A stretch of DNA of 64,000 bases from Kordia algicida OT-1 (GCF_000154725.1 NZ_DS544873.1:3113397-3177396), one strand, 5' to 3'; shown: positions 42,024 through 51,305, counted from the stretch's first letter. The notes: generated by a model from the sequence alone, not told the origin. A program made the numbers and translations.

Positions 42024-43286
42024 TTAGAAATACTGACCAATTCCAAAGACAATTCCGCGACTTGCATTTTTGGTAATTCCGTATCCGTAATCGATTCGGA
42101 AAATGGCATTAAAAATTCGCTTGTGAATGAATCGCAAGCCAACTCCTGGATAAATTCTAAAATTGTCACTGTCTGCAAAATCACTAAAATTGCCTCCTGG
42201 ATTTCGCCAAGTTCCTGCATCTATAAATCCGTTTCCTTGTAAGATAAACCAGCCTTTTTCATATAACGTGTAGCGATATTCTGAGTTCAGCACCAAACTT
42301 GCTGTTCCACGATCAATAATGTTTCCAACACCACGAATGTTTAAGTTATTGTCTACCGAAAATGGCGCAAATGGACTTGCGTTGTTGGAAGCTACTCCAA
42401 AACGAAAGCGATTTGCCCAGTTTCCTTTTTTGCCAACTCGCGCGAAGTATAAAAAGTCGCTCCAACCAATGAGGAAGTTGTCTTGAAAATTATTTTCTGT
42501 CGTTACGTATTGCAAATAGAGTGTATTTTTGGTGCCTTCTATGTATTGGTAATCGTAGTTCAATCCGTCGTATTCGTAGACAAATTTTAGCATTTGTTTG
42601 TCTAGTTTTAGGTTTTGTGGAATGGACTCTGAAGTCAAGCCATTTAAATAATTGTATTCTTCGGTAAAAACGTTGATTCCGAATTGCAAGCGATGTTTGA
42701 AATTTATTTGATACAACGCCAATACTTCAAACGCAGTATTGCTGTATTTGTAGTTTGCCGAACCATCATCAAAGAATAAAGGTTCTTCACTTGTCCAATT
42801 TTGATGATTGATGGCAATTCCCAAGCTTCGTGTAAACAGGTTTGGCGCACGCAGATTGATTCCGTATGAGTCAAATCCGTTATTTTGGTAAAATCCGCCA
42901 AAAGCGATATTTCTCCCTAAAAAATTATAGTCGTACAGTCCAATTTTATACGCAACTTGTTCATTAGTTGTCGTCCACAAATTTGCATTTGGAATAAGCG
43001 TAAAGTTTTCTTCTATATTGTAAAATACATTGTACAGATTGTCATGCGATTTAAATACTTGATAATACGCATGTGAAACTCCTGCCAAACGTTTCAGCAG
43101 AATGACATCTTTTTCTAGTTGAAGCGAATCTAACACATCACCATTTCGAACACTGACATATTTTTTTAGAAAACCAACTTTGTTCTTTTTTTGTCCCTGA
43201 AATTTGACATCATAGACGATATTGTCTTGCGCAATTCCCTGAAAGGCAACACATAAAAATATAAAAAGTAGTCGTATTTTTTTCAT
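42024..43286 (-). CDS. POTRA plus beta-barrel outer membrane protein (BamA/TamA-like)
   Basis: 420 residues from MKKIRLLFIFLCVAFQGIAQ at 43286 (signal peptide 1-20). One POTRA-like domain (about 25-95: VYDVKFQGQKKNKVGFLKKYVSVRNGDVLDSLQLEKDVILLKRLAGVSHAYYQVF) precedes an Omp85-type 16-strand barrel with repeated aromatic beta strands and a terminal Phe (GIVFGIGQYF). It is shorter than BamA, which has five POTRA domains, so it is probably a dedicated transporter or assembly factor. It starts 2 bases after the lipoprotein gene and is the last gene of an operon with a GH113-like enzyme. Confidence 0.88.
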   Translation of the reverse strand: MKKIRLLFIFLCVAFQGIAQDNIVYDVKFQGQKKNKVGFLKKYVSVRNGDVLDSLQLEKDVILLKRLAGVSHAYYQVFKSHDNLYNVFYNIEENFTLIPNANLWTTTNEQVAYKIGLYDYNFLGRNIAFGGFYQNNGFDSYGINLRAPNLFTRSLGIAINHQNWTSEEPLFFDDGSANYKYSNTAFEVLALYQINFKHRLQFGINVFTEEYNYLNGLTSESIPQNLKLDKQMLKFVYEYDGLNYDYQYIEGTKNTLYLQYVTTENNFQDNFLIGWSDFLYFARVGKKGNWANRFRFGVASNNASPFAPFSVDNNLNIRGVGNIIDRGTASLVLNSEYRYTLYEKGWFILQGNGFIDAGTWRNPGGNFSDFADSDNFRIYPGVGLRFIHKRIFNAIFRIDYGYGITKNASRGIVFGIGQYF

Positions 43287-43288
43287 AG

Positions 43289-44053
43289 CTATTGAGCCAC
43301 AAAGATATCTTGAATTACTGTATTTACCCAATTATCAGCACTAACATCCATTAACGTAAACTTATAGGAGTTGTTAATTGTCAGATCAATAGGGTTTTCT
43401 TCCGAAATATTAAGCACCACATTTGAAGTGTCGTAATATTGAAATTTATTCTCGTTAGTGTATGTTCCTGATAGCAGTCCGTTGTCAACTGTAGAAACTA
43501 TTTGAAAGTAAATAGCGTTGTCGCCATTTGTGTTGTGTTCCCATGAAAATAATGGCATTTTAGAAGTTTCCTGATTGATTGTTATTTCATTCGTCCAGAC
43601 TGTCGGCTTTGATATATTTTTGGTTCGAATCGGATTGGAAAGTTTGATTTCATCATTTAATTCATACGTTACAATAACCCATTGATCTTCTCCAAAAGAA
43701 CGCGTAAATTGCTCGATATAACCTTCAAAAAGTGGTGTCGAAGTAATTGCCAAGCGTCTGTAATTTGTATAATCATTTTTGTCAACGTTAGCAGTATTTG
43801 TTTCAAAAAACTGAACATTACTTGCACCTTCTTCCAAATAATAATACACATTTACTATATCAGAATTGTTTGCATCACTTGCCGCACAAGCAATGACAGC
43901 ACCAGTTTCCACCGTGCGATTTGCAATAATATCTGATAGCTTTTCGGTATTTTCTAAGTTGATTACAGCTTCAGAATCATCTGATTGACATGAACTGATT
44001 GCAAAAAATAATAGGATGCAAGTGCTAAATTGTATTATTTTTAATGTGTTCAT
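43289..44053 (-). CDS. Lipoprotein of unknown function in the glycosidase/barrel operon
   Basis: 254 residues. The lipoprotein signal ends in FAISSC (Cys22). The mature part lacks membrane helices and recognised domains and appears beta-rich, possibly immunoglobulin-like at about 150-254. One Cys pair is plausible near residues 22 and 56. It lies 11 bases after the GH113-like gene and 2 bases before the POTRA-barrel gene, so all three are co-translated. A role in presenting or delivering substrates to the barrel protein is inference. Confidence 0.82.
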   Translation of the reverse strand: MNTLKIIQFSTCILLFFAISSCQSDDSEAVINLENTEKLSDIIANRTVETGAVIACAASDANNSDIVNVYYYLEEGASNVQFFETNTANVDKNDYTNYRRLAITSTPLFEGYIEQFTRSFGEDQWVIVTYELNDEIKLSNPIRTKNISKPTVWTNEITINQETSKMPLFSWEHNTNGDNAIYFQIVSTVDNGLLSGTYTNENKFQYYDTSNVVLNISEENPIDLTINNSYKFTLMDVSADNWVNTVIQDIFVAQ

Positions 44054-44064
44054 TCGTTATTTTT

Positions 44065-45069
44065 CTATTGATGTAATTTGTATGTTTCTCTAACAATTTT
44101 TTCCGCCGGTTTGTTTTGTGGTGTAAAGTAAAAATCTTCCAATCCACCAGATTTTTCATAGTTGTGAAACCACTTCCAGATAAATCCGCCAGCAAACCAA
44201 TCTTCTTTCCAAAACTCATTATACAACGCTTGCAAGGCAATTTCTTGCGCTTTTAAATTCAATACTTTTCCTTTTCTATTGGAATCCCACGGTTCTTTTC
44301 CTGTGTATTCTATGCTGCGATATCCGTATTCGGTAAAGAGAATTTTTCGATCTACTTTTTTAGATAAATTCACTATTTTATCTTTATGCGATTGCCAGCC
44401 TTTTTGCAAACTTTCCAGCGTTGGTATTTTTTCTTCGCTGAGCGGAAAATACGCGTCAATTCCTATAAAATCGAGTTGCTTCCAAAACGGAACTTTTTCA
44501 AATGAATCCCAATTTTCTGCATAGGTCAATTTTCCTTTATATATTTTTTTCACTTTCGTGATAAGTGCATTCCAAAATTCAGGTCGTGCTGCAACAAACG
44601 TGTGCAATTCGGTTCCAATACAGAACATTTCTGCGTCAATTTCTTCTGCCAAACTCGCATATTCGAGGATGAAACTTTCGTAAGAAGCTTCAAATGCTTT
44701 CCAATCGGTTTCGTTTTCCATCGAAATTAATCCTGTAAATTCACCATTCCAAACCCAAATTTGCGGTTTCACCATGATGTTAATGTTGTTTTTTTGTAAA
44801 AGTTCTGCATATTGCTTTGCTCCTTTTCGTGTTTCTCCAAACCATTGTCGGTCTGTATTGTGAACCACTTCTGTTCCGTTTAATTTCCGAAGAAATCCAA
44901 AAGGCATTACCGCAGCGTAATTTGCATGTAATTTTACAACAGGATCTACATGATTTTGATTGATAGGATTTGGCGCCGCTACATAACTAACACCATTTAT
45001 TTTTTGTGCTTGACTCGTACATGAAAATTGTAAAAAGCCAAAAAATATACAAAGGAGTCTAAGTTTCAT
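44065..45069 (-). CDS. GH113-like glycoside hydrolase lipoprotein
   Basis: 334 residues. The lipoprotein signal ends in FLQFSC (Cys17). The catalytic domain is a TIM barrel of the type annotated as GH113 (beta-mannanase-like): GVSYVAAPNPI, KPQIWVWNGEF, the acid/base Glu in EMFCIGTELHT, LDFIGIDAYFPL, and the nucleophile Glu in ILFTEYGYRS, ending with GGFIWKWF. Substrate specificity cannot be inferred. Exported to the envelope; its operon partners are a lipoprotein and a POTRA-barrel protein, so it may process a glycan at the cell surface. Confidence 0.88.
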   Translation of the reverse strand: MKLRLLCIFFGFLQFSCTSQAQKINGVSYVAAPNPINQNHVDPVVKLHANYAAVMPFGFLRKLNGTEVVHNTDRQWFGETRKGAKQYAELLQKNNINIMVKPQIWVWNGEFTGLISMENETDWKAFEASYESFILEYASLAEEIDAEMFCIGTELHTFVAARPEFWNALITKVKKIYKGKLTYAENWDSFEKVPFWKQLDFIGIDAYFPLSEEKIPTLESLQKGWQSHKDKIVNLSKKVDRKILFTEYGYRSIEYTGKEPWDSNRKGKVLNLKAQEIALQALYNEFWKEDWFAGGFIWKWFHNYEKSGGLEDFYFTPQNKPAEKIVRETYKLHQ

Positions 45070-45105
45070 TGATGAACTATTTAGACTCCTAATGTACTAT
45101 TATTA

Positions 45106-46029
45106 TTAAAAAATAGCTCTTAAACCTACGCTAAAAGTTTGTCCCAATCCTTGAAAATTGTTTCCTCTGACGAATTTATCAAAAGAAGCTTCCACATTTA
45201 ATACTTCGTTTAATTGGTATTTTCCTCCAATTCCGAATGATGTAAAGTTTTGAGAAAAATCGTTTCCTAAATCAATTAAAAAACCTTGTTTTCCGTTGAT
45301 ATAAATTGTTGATTCCGTTGAAGGGAAATAGCTTAAAAATGCTGCAAATGGTAAGAATAAACTGTTGTTTGCAAAACGTTCTCCAATGTTTGACGTATTT
45401 GGATCTGCTTCTGTGGCTTTTTCTCCAAAGTTAAATCCTACGTCAGCTTGCGTAAATAATTGCCATTTGTCTTGTCCGAATGTCGTATCATAGAAAAATT
45501 TTGTTTCCCAAAAAATACTTCTCTTATCTAAATACGGAGCATTTGGCTTGTCTTTAAAAATTGGCAAATACACCGAACTCGTAAAAGAAAAATTTGAAAT
45601 ATTCTTAAAAGGTTGCACTCTAATTGATGGTGCTAAAACAGTTAATCCGCTTCTCGCCTGATCGTTGTCTTTAAATTGTAATACATCTAAAGCGCCTGCA
45701 CCACCAAACGTATTGGAGCGTATCTGTACGATTAAACCAACGTTTACTCTACGACTTTCGCTAACTCCAGTATATACTTCTGTGGTACTTGTAAAAAATG
45801 TTTCTCTTGGTACAGTTAGAGAGTTTGATTCCGCATCTGTACGTTCTGTTTGTGTATAAATACTGTTGAAGAATTTTAAATCCCATTGTCCTTTTTTCAA
45901 TAATTTGGAAGGTGTAAATTCCTGAATGTTACTTCTGTCGTCTGTTGTTTCATCATCTTGATCTTGGGCAAATGAGAAGCTTACAAAAAGTAACGTAAGC
46001 ATGGTTAAAATTAGATTGTTCTTTTTCAT
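45106..46029 (-). CDS. Outer membrane beta-barrel protein
   Basis: 307 residues from MKKNNLILTMLTLLFVSFSFAQ at 46029; an open frame extends upstream but only this start yields a signal peptide. The mature protein is a run of amphipathic beta strands ending VGLRAIF with a terminal Phe. Opening segment: IQEFTPSKLLKKGQWDLKFFNSIYTQT. It resembles Bacteroidota outer membrane proteins annotated as transporters but no specific family is recognised. It is 36 bases upstream of the GH113-like gene in the same direction, so possibly the first gene of that operon. Confidence 0.8.
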   Translation of the reverse strand: MKKNNLILTMLTLLFVSFSFAQDQDDETTDDRSNIQEFTPSKLLKKGQWDLKFFNSIYTQTERTDAESNSLTVPRETFFTSTTEVYTGVSESRRVNVGLIVQIRSNTFGGAGALDVLQFKDNDQARSGLTVLAPSIRVQPFKNISNFSFTSSVYLPIFKDKPNAPYLDKRSIFWETKFFYDTTFGQDKWQLFTQADVGFNFGEKATEADPNTSNIGERFANNSLFLPFAAFLSYFPSTESTIYINGKQGFLIDLGNDFSQNFTSFGIGGKYQLNEVLNVEASFDKFVRGNNFQGLGQTFSVGLRAIF

Positions 46030-46090
46030 TTTAGTTATATTTAGTATTTTTTGTTTGTTAGTTTTAAGTTGAAAATTTTCGATTTCGAAG

Positions 46091-46158
46091 TACTTCTCGA
46101 TAGTTCTACTGAGTTTATCGAAGTGCGATTTTCTCTTGAAAATCACTCGAAGTGACGT
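46091..46158. repeat. Dispersed repeat, TATCGAGA / CACTCGAAGTGACG family
   Basis: TACTTCTCGATAG...GAGTTTATCGAAGTGCGATTTTC...AAATCACTCGAAGTGACG, the reverse-orientation relative of the copies at 18488, 29641 and 50485. It sits between the outer membrane protein gene and the DUF547 gene. Confidence 0.65.
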
Positions 46159-46227
46159 TTTGAATTTCTTTGTTTTACATCTTTGCGAAAGTTTTGAAAA
46201 ACTTGTGGCAATCTGTTTCTCGATACC

Positions 46228-46947
46228 TTATTTCGTTTCATTCAATTTCCAGTTATACGGATAGTAACTGATTTTCGATTTTTCTGCGATTTTTTCGTCT
46301 CTGTATTTGTTGATGAAGTCAATTTCGTTTCCATTTTGGGTAAAATCGCCTTTGTACCATTTCATAATTTCAGAAAGTTGTACACGTTTCTTTTTGGCAT
46401 TTACTTTAATGAAATCGTCACTATTTAAAGCTATTTTTGTTTGTCGCGTTAATTGTGTGTCAAGAGTTTCAGGCTTGTAGGCTTCGGCAATAATTGGCGG
46501 ACAACCTAAACCTGCGCAGACCAATACAAAGTGAAAACGTGGATCGTTATTGAACTGCGCGCGCAATAACTTATGTTCTATATCATTTAAGGTAATTTTT
46601 TTGCCTCCAACAGCATATTTCGTCTTGTCAAACAAACCTTTAATATCTAAAGGTGATTTTACAGGATAATTTTCAATAATTCCTTTAATTACAGTGAGAT
46701 TGTAAATATTTATCCAATACGCTTGATAGGTATTTGCATCACTTTTATTGACTGTAATTTTATTTGTTGAAGCTAAAATTGCGTCTAATTCCGCAGCGTT
46801 TTTCTTTACAGCTTTATAATTTACACGTCCGTTTTTTACATATTCCTTAAAGAATACATCAGAAGCATTAAAAAAAGTATCGGTGTTTTGTGCAAAACTG
46901 AATGTGGTAAATAAAACTGCTATAAATGTGATTGTTATGTGTCGCAT
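46228..46947 (-). CDS. DUF547-domain exported protein
   Basis: 239 residues from MRHITITFIAVLFTTFSFAQ at 46947 (signal peptide 1-20). The DUF547 pattern is complete: YQAYWINIYNLTVIKGIIENYPV, GLFDKTKYAVGGKKITLNDIEHKLLR, FNDPRFHFVLVCAGLGCPPI and the closing FINKYRDEKI. The conserved Cys-Gly-Cys-Pro region suggests a papain-like catalytic or metal site, but activity is not established for this family. Monocistronic and periplasmic. Confidence 0.92.
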   Translation of the reverse strand: MRHITITFIAVLFTTFSFAQNTDTFFNASDVFFKEYVKNGRVNYKAVKKNAAELDAILASTNKITVNKSDANTYQAYWINIYNLTVIKGIIENYPVKSPLDIKGLFDKTKYAVGGKKITLNDIEHKLLRAQFNNDPRFHFVLVCAGLGCPPIIAEAYKPETLDTQLTRQTKIALNSDDFIKVNAKKKRVQLSEIMKWYKGDFTQNGNEIDFINKYRDEKIAEKSKISYYPYNWKLNETK

Positions 46948-47211
46948 GATAATTAATTTCAATTTGTAATGCTGTGTAAGTCCGCAAAACATTTTAGAAC
47001 TTACAGTCTTTCGCAAAAAAAAATATCATTTATATATTTGATTTTCAAGCGTCCACAAGTTGTCATTTTTTGTAAAACCTTACATTCTTTTTTTAATTTA
47101 TAATTATTCTAAATTCTATAGCAATGTATAAGTTATTAACTTTACTAGCGACAGAATTCCCGACACGAACATTTTCCGCGTAAGCGAAAAGTAAAAAACC
47201 CAATCAACCTT

Positions 47212-48558
47212 ATGGAACATATTGTAATTATAGGTAATGGAATTTCTGGAGTTACGGCTGCCAGACATATCCGAAAACTTTCCGATAAAAAAATTACCAT
47301 CATTTCTGCTGAAACTGAGTATTTCTTCTCGCGTACAGCGTTGATGTATATTTATATGGGACATATGAAGTTTGAACACACGCAACCTTATGAAAATTGG
47401 TTTTGGGAAAAGAATCGCATCGAACTGAAAAAAGGTTTTGTAAAGCACGTAAAAGATGCTTCAAAAGAGCTCGTTTTTGCTAGTGGAGAAACGATGAAAT
47501 ATGATAAACTCATCATCGCTACAGGTTCAAAACCTAACAAATTTGGATGGCCAGGACAAGATTTGAATGGTGTAATGGGCATGTATCACAAACAAGATTT
47601 AGAAAAACTAGAACAATATGCGCCAAATAACGACGTATGTAAACGCGCTGTAATTGTCGGTGGCGGATTGATTGGAATTGAACTCGCAGAAATGCTACAA
47701 AGCAGAGATATTCCCGTAACATTTTTAGTGCGTGAAAGTAGTTTTTGGAACGGTGTGTTACCTGCAGGCGAATCGGAAATGATTAACCAACATATAAAAG
47801 AACATCATATTGATTTGCGTTTGGGCGTGAATTTACAAGAAATAAAAGCAGACGAAAACGGAAATGTAAAGTCGATTATTATTAAAGAAACAGGCGAAGA
47901 AATTCCGTGTACGGTTGTCGGATTGACCGCAGGAGTTTCGCCAAATGTTGATTTCTTAAAAGATTCCAATATTGAACTCGGACGCGGCGTAAAAGTGAAT
48001 CGACGTTTGGAAACCAATGTAAAAGATATTTATGCCATTGGCGATTGTGCTGAGCAACATGAAGCCATTGGAAATCGCAGACCAATTGAAGCGGTTTGGT
48101 ACACGGGAAGAATGATGGGCGAAACCTTAGCGCAGACATTGTGCGGAAATCCGAGAGATTACAATCCGGGGCATTGGTTTAATTCTGCAAAGTTTTTAGA
48201 CATTGAATATCAAACGTATGGTTGGGTTTTTGGCGAACGTGGGCGACCAGATTATGAACAACATTTTCACTGGAAACATCCTAAGAAACATATTTGTATT
48301 ACGATTGCTTTTCATAAAGAAACTCGCAAATTTTTAGGAATTAATACGTTTGGAATTCGCATGCGTCATCACAGTTTTGATACGTGGCTGAACGAAAATC
48401 GTTCTGTAGAATACGTTTTAGAGCATTTAGCCGATGCCAATTTTGATCCTGAGTTTTATAAACAATACGAAAAAGAGATTGTTGCGCAGTTCAATAGTGA
48501 GCACCAAACAGCTATCAAACCTAAAAAAAGAAGCTGGAAACGTATTTTCAGTTACTAA
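47212..48558 (+). CDS. FAD-dependent pyridine nucleotide-disulfide-type oxidoreductase
   Basis: 448 residues. FAD-binding IIGNGISGVTAARHIRKL (4-21), the ATG motif in LIIATGSKPN, the NAD(P)-binding GGGLIGIELAEML and the second FAD contact YAIGDCAE are all present, as in nitrite reductase/rubredoxin reductase-like enzymes. No redox-active CxxC is visible. The C-terminal domain (about 330-448) carries aromatic and His-rich segments (HWFNSAKFLDIEYQTYGWVFGERG). The next gene, 24 bases on, encodes an iron-sulfur membrane protein, so this enzyme probably feeds electrons to it. Confidence 0.9.
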   Translation: MEHIVIIGNGISGVTAARHIRKLSDKKITIISAETEYFFSRTALMYIYMGHMKFEHTQPYENWFWEKNRIELKKGFVKHVKDASKELVFASGETMKYDKLIIATGSKPNKFGWPGQDLNGVMGMYHKQDLEKLEQYAPNNDVCKRAVIVGGGLIGIELAEMLQSRDIPVTFLVRESSFWNGVLPAGESEMINQHIKEHHIDLRLGVNLQEIKADENGNVKSIIIKETGEEIPCTVVGLTAGVSPNVDFLKDSNIELGRGVKVNRRLETNVKDIYAIGDCAEQHEAIGNRRPIEAVWYTGRMMGETLAQTLCGNPRDYNPGHWFNSAKFLDIEYQTYGWVFGERGRPDYEQHFHWKHPKKHICITIAFHKETRKFLGINTFGIRMRHHSFDTWLNENRSVEYVLEHLADANFDPEFYKQYEKEIVAQFNSEHQTAIKPKKRSWKRIFSY

Positions 48559-48582
48559 TCACCTCATCTTAAAAATTATATT

Positions 48583-50442
48583 ATGAAATTCATTCGAATT
48601 GCAGGACTCTATATATTTATTGCCTCCGTAGTGTTGTTTAGTGCAACGCTTTTTATGGGAAATTATTCTTTAACAGAAACTTCTATTGAACAAACTTTTA
48701 GCGATAAAAAAGCAAGAGTAACCGAAACATTTGCCAAAGTTGCCAAAGAAAATGGTGTTTTGGACAAAACTTATAGCAATCCATTTTCTTTTATGAGCGA
48801 TGTAAAAGGATTATTTGAAAAACACAATCAGCAAGTTTCTAAGGATATTGCTAAAGAAAAAGGAATTTCTTCCGAAGAAACAGAAAAACTCATCGCAGCT
48901 GCTACCAAAAATGGAAACGTTGTGTACACAAAGGAAGTCGTCGATCAGGTGTTAAGTGGAGAAAAAGCCAAAACATTAGATCAATCTACCAATTGGATGT
49001 ATAGTCCGGGAAAAACGTATGATTCGGTAGAAACGTTTCAAAATGATTTGACCAATAAAGTAAATGATGCGAATAGAAACTTGGCAAAAGAATTCTTTTT
49101 GTATGACAATAAATATTCGCGATTTGATATTACAAAAGCAGCTTCTAGTGGAATAATCGTAGAAAATAAAGGTTTATTTCTATTCTTAACCTTCGGTTTG
49201 GGAATTATTGGATCGCTGATGTTTATCATTACAGGATTGTTTTTAAAACCAATTCCTGGCATCAAAAACAACGGAATTTATTTAAATAATGCAACCAATC
49301 GCGGTTGGGTTGGCATTGTTGTTTTTGGATTTTTAGTCATCTTCTACGTTTTACTATACTTTCATCCGTATGTAATTGTCAATTGGACAAGTATTGTAGA
49401 TCCTGTAAAAGCACTTTTTATTGAAAATGGATCGGCTTCACAATGGTTTGTATACGGTTTACTGTACACAGTTTCTATGACAGTTATGGCAATTCGTATG
49501 TTCATCAAATACAGACACAATCAATATCAAATAGTTAGAACTGCGGTAGTATTGGCGTTTCAAATCATATTTGCCTTCTTATTAGTAGAGATTTTACCAT
49601 TATTCGATTTGCCAGGAGTAGACTTGAAAAACGCATGGCCGTTGGATTATAATTTCTTGACCGATTGGAATGTGAAAAACTATTTAGAAGCAGGACATTT
49701 AGGAAAGTTTATGTTCTTTTGGGGCATAATTCTTTCACTTATTCTAGTGCCAGTTTTGGTCTATTTTTATGGAAAACGTTGGTATTGTTCGTGGGTTTGT
49801 GGTTGTGGCGGATTGGCAGAAACGCTTGGAGATCCGTATCGTCAATTGTCAGACAAACGTTTGATTGCTTGGAAAATAGAACGCTGGACCATTTATCCTG
49901 TATTGGTTTTTGCAGTTATTATGACCATTATTGTAGGCTACAATACCTATTATGTAATCAATGCGCCTGATATTGCTGCGGCTAATCAAAATGAATTTTT
50001 TGGAATCAACGCATACAGAATTAACGAATGGTATGGATTTTTAATCGGATCAATCTTTGCCGGCGTGATTGGAACAGGTTTTTATCCACTTTTAGGAAAC
50101 AGAACTTGGTGTCGCTTTGGTTGTCCGTTAGCAGCGTATATGGGAATCATTCAACGTTTTAAGTCTAAATTTAGAATTACGACGAATGGCGGACAGTGTA
50201 TTTCTTGCGGAAACTGTTCAACATATTGTGAACAAGGAATTGACGTTCGTGCATATGCGCAAAAAGGACAAAATATTGTGCGTTCTTCTTGTGTAGGATG
50301 CGGAATTTGTAGTGCTGTGTGCCCAAGAGGAGTTTTAAAATTAGAAAATGCTAGCGATGATGGCGCAACTCGTCATAAAGTTCCTGAAGTAATTTTAGGA
50401 AACGATATGGACTTGTTTGAAATGTTGGAAGAAAATAAGTAA
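48583..50442 (+). CDS. Polyferredoxin-type 4Fe-4S membrane protein (NosR/CcoG-like)
   Basis: 619 residues with an N-terminal helix (7-27), an external coiled domain (about 30-200) and about seven further transmembrane helices. Cytoplasmic motifs RWYCSWVCGCGG (about 400) and RTWCRFGCPLAAYMG (about 507) are the membrane-flanking Cys pairs of NosR/NapH/CcoG-type proteins. Two [4Fe-4S] ferredoxin motifs follow: CISCGNCSTYCEQGID (about 538) and CVGCGICSAVCPRG (about 569). It would move electrons between the membrane and a partner. It is encoded directly after an FAD oxidoreductase. No nitrous oxide or cytochrome oxidase genes are adjacent, so the terminal acceptor is unknown. Confidence 0.9.
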   Translation: MKFIRIAGLYIFIASVVLFSATLFMGNYSLTETSIEQTFSDKKARVTETFAKVAKENGVLDKTYSNPFSFMSDVKGLFEKHNQQVSKDIAKEKGISSEETEKLIAAATKNGNVVYTKEVVDQVLSGEKAKTLDQSTNWMYSPGKTYDSVETFQNDLTNKVNDANRNLAKEFFLYDNKYSRFDITKAASSGIIVENKGLFLFLTFGLGIIGSLMFIITGLFLKPIPGIKNNGIYLNNATNRGWVGIVVFGFLVIFYVLLYFHPYVIVNWTSIVDPVKALFIENGSASQWFVYGLLYTVSMTVMAIRMFIKYRHNQYQIVRTAVVLAFQIIFAFLLVEILPLFDLPGVDLKNAWPLDYNFLTDWNVKNYLEAGHLGKFMFFWGIILSLILVPVLVYFYGKRWYCSWVCGCGGLAETLGDPYRQLSDKRLIAWKIERWTIYPVLVFAVIMTIIVGYNTYYVINAPDIAAANQNEFFGINAYRINEWYGFLIGSIFAGVIGTGFYPLLGNRTWCRFGCPLAAYMGIIQRFKSKFRITTNGGQCISCGNCSTYCEQGIDVRAYAQKGQNIVRSSCVGCGICSAVCPRGVLKLENASDDGATRHKVPEVILGNDMDLFEMLEENK

Positions 50443-50450
50443 TGAAATTT

Positions 50451-50540
50451 TGAATGTTGAATGTTGAATGTGATATAAAAACTTAAACGTCAGTTCGAGT
50501 GATTTTTCAAATGAAATGAAGAAAAGTTGTATCGAGAACA
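50451..50540. repeat. TGAATGT x3 heptamer repeat and dispersed repeat copy
   Basis: TGAATGT occurs three times in tandem at 50451-50471. AAACGTCAGTTCGAGTGA...TATCGAGAAC follows at 50485-50540, a copy of the family at 18488 and 29641. Confidence 0.7.
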
Positions 50541-50657
50541 GCTATGAAATTGAAAATTTTAAATATGATTCTATCGGAAATCTGGGAATATACTTTAAAA
50601 TATAACATAAATACCCAAATGCCTCTGGCTAACAACAAAAAGCCAAAACCTAAAGTT

Positions 50658-51134
50658 ATGAAAAATCTATTCCTTATTATCTGTTTCAGTGTGACATTCA
50701 GCGTAAGCGGACAAAAAGAGTATGAGAAAACCTATTATGATAATGGGCAAATGAAGGAAGAAGGTTGGGTAAAAAATGATGTAAAAACGAAATATTGGAA
50801 ATTTTACTATCCAAATGGAGCTTTGAAAAAAGAAGGACGTTTCAAAAATGGGAAACCAACGAAATATTGGTATTTTTATCGCGAAAATAAAACCAAAAAA
50901 AGCGAAGGACATTACGTAAATGGTGTAAAAAGCAAATGGTGGCTTTTTTATGATGAACAAGGAAAAGTAAATCATAAATGTCAATTGAAAAATAATCAAA
51001 AAAACGGCTATTGTTTGCGTTATATAAATGAAAAATTAGTCAGCGCAGAAAAGTATAAACACGGAAAGAAAATTGGCGAATGGACCGATTTAGCAAGCTT
51101 TAAAAGAGAAAATAGTGTTTGGGATTTGAGATAG
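50658..51134 (+). CDS. Exported YwqK-like (MORN_2 repeat) protein
   Basis: 158 residues from MKNLFLIICFSVTFSVSGQK at 50658 (signal peptide 1-18); an earlier in-frame ATG would hide this signal. Four repeats of the Y-x-N-G-x-x-K-x-E-G-x-(K)-x-x-x-K-x-G-x-W-x-x-Y type follow, e.g. YYDNGQMKEEGWVKNDVKTK, YYPNGALKKEGRFKNGKPTK and KKSEGHYVNGVKSKWWLFYD. Such proteins are often named antitoxin YwqK, but the export signal and lack of a neighbouring toxin make a toxin-antitoxin role unlikely here. Probably a periplasmic or surface repeat protein. Confidence 0.85.
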   Translation: MKNLFLIICFSVTFSVSGQKEYEKTYYDNGQMKEEGWVKNDVKTKYWKFYYPNGALKKEGRFKNGKPTKYWYFYRENKTKKSEGHYVNGVKSKWWLFYDEQGKVNHKCQLKNNQKNGYCLRYINEKLVSAEKYKHGKKIGEWTDLASFKRENSVWDLR

Positions 51135-51281
51135 ATTGGTTGTTCACTAAATGATTTTAAATGCTAAATTTTGAATATGATTCTAATGAAAATCTGTTTC
51201 GACGAAGCTCAACAGCACTATCGAGAACCGCTTAGAAATTAAAAACTTTGAATGTTATAAATAATATTCAAATAGAAAATA

Positions 51282-51305
51282 AATTCTTGCCTACGCAGGA
51301 ATGAC
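51282..51305. repeat. Short palindrome ATTCTTGCCTACGCAGGAATGAC
   Basis: Related to the copy at 33021-33044. It ends 14 bases before the glycosyltransferase start codon. Further TTTCGACGAAGCTCAACAG-type fragments lie at about 51199-51218. Confidence 0.6.

Noticed and set aside
50658-51134. Antitoxin of a toxin-antitoxin pair (YwqK naming)
   Set aside because: The protein has an export signal and no toxin gene is adjacent.
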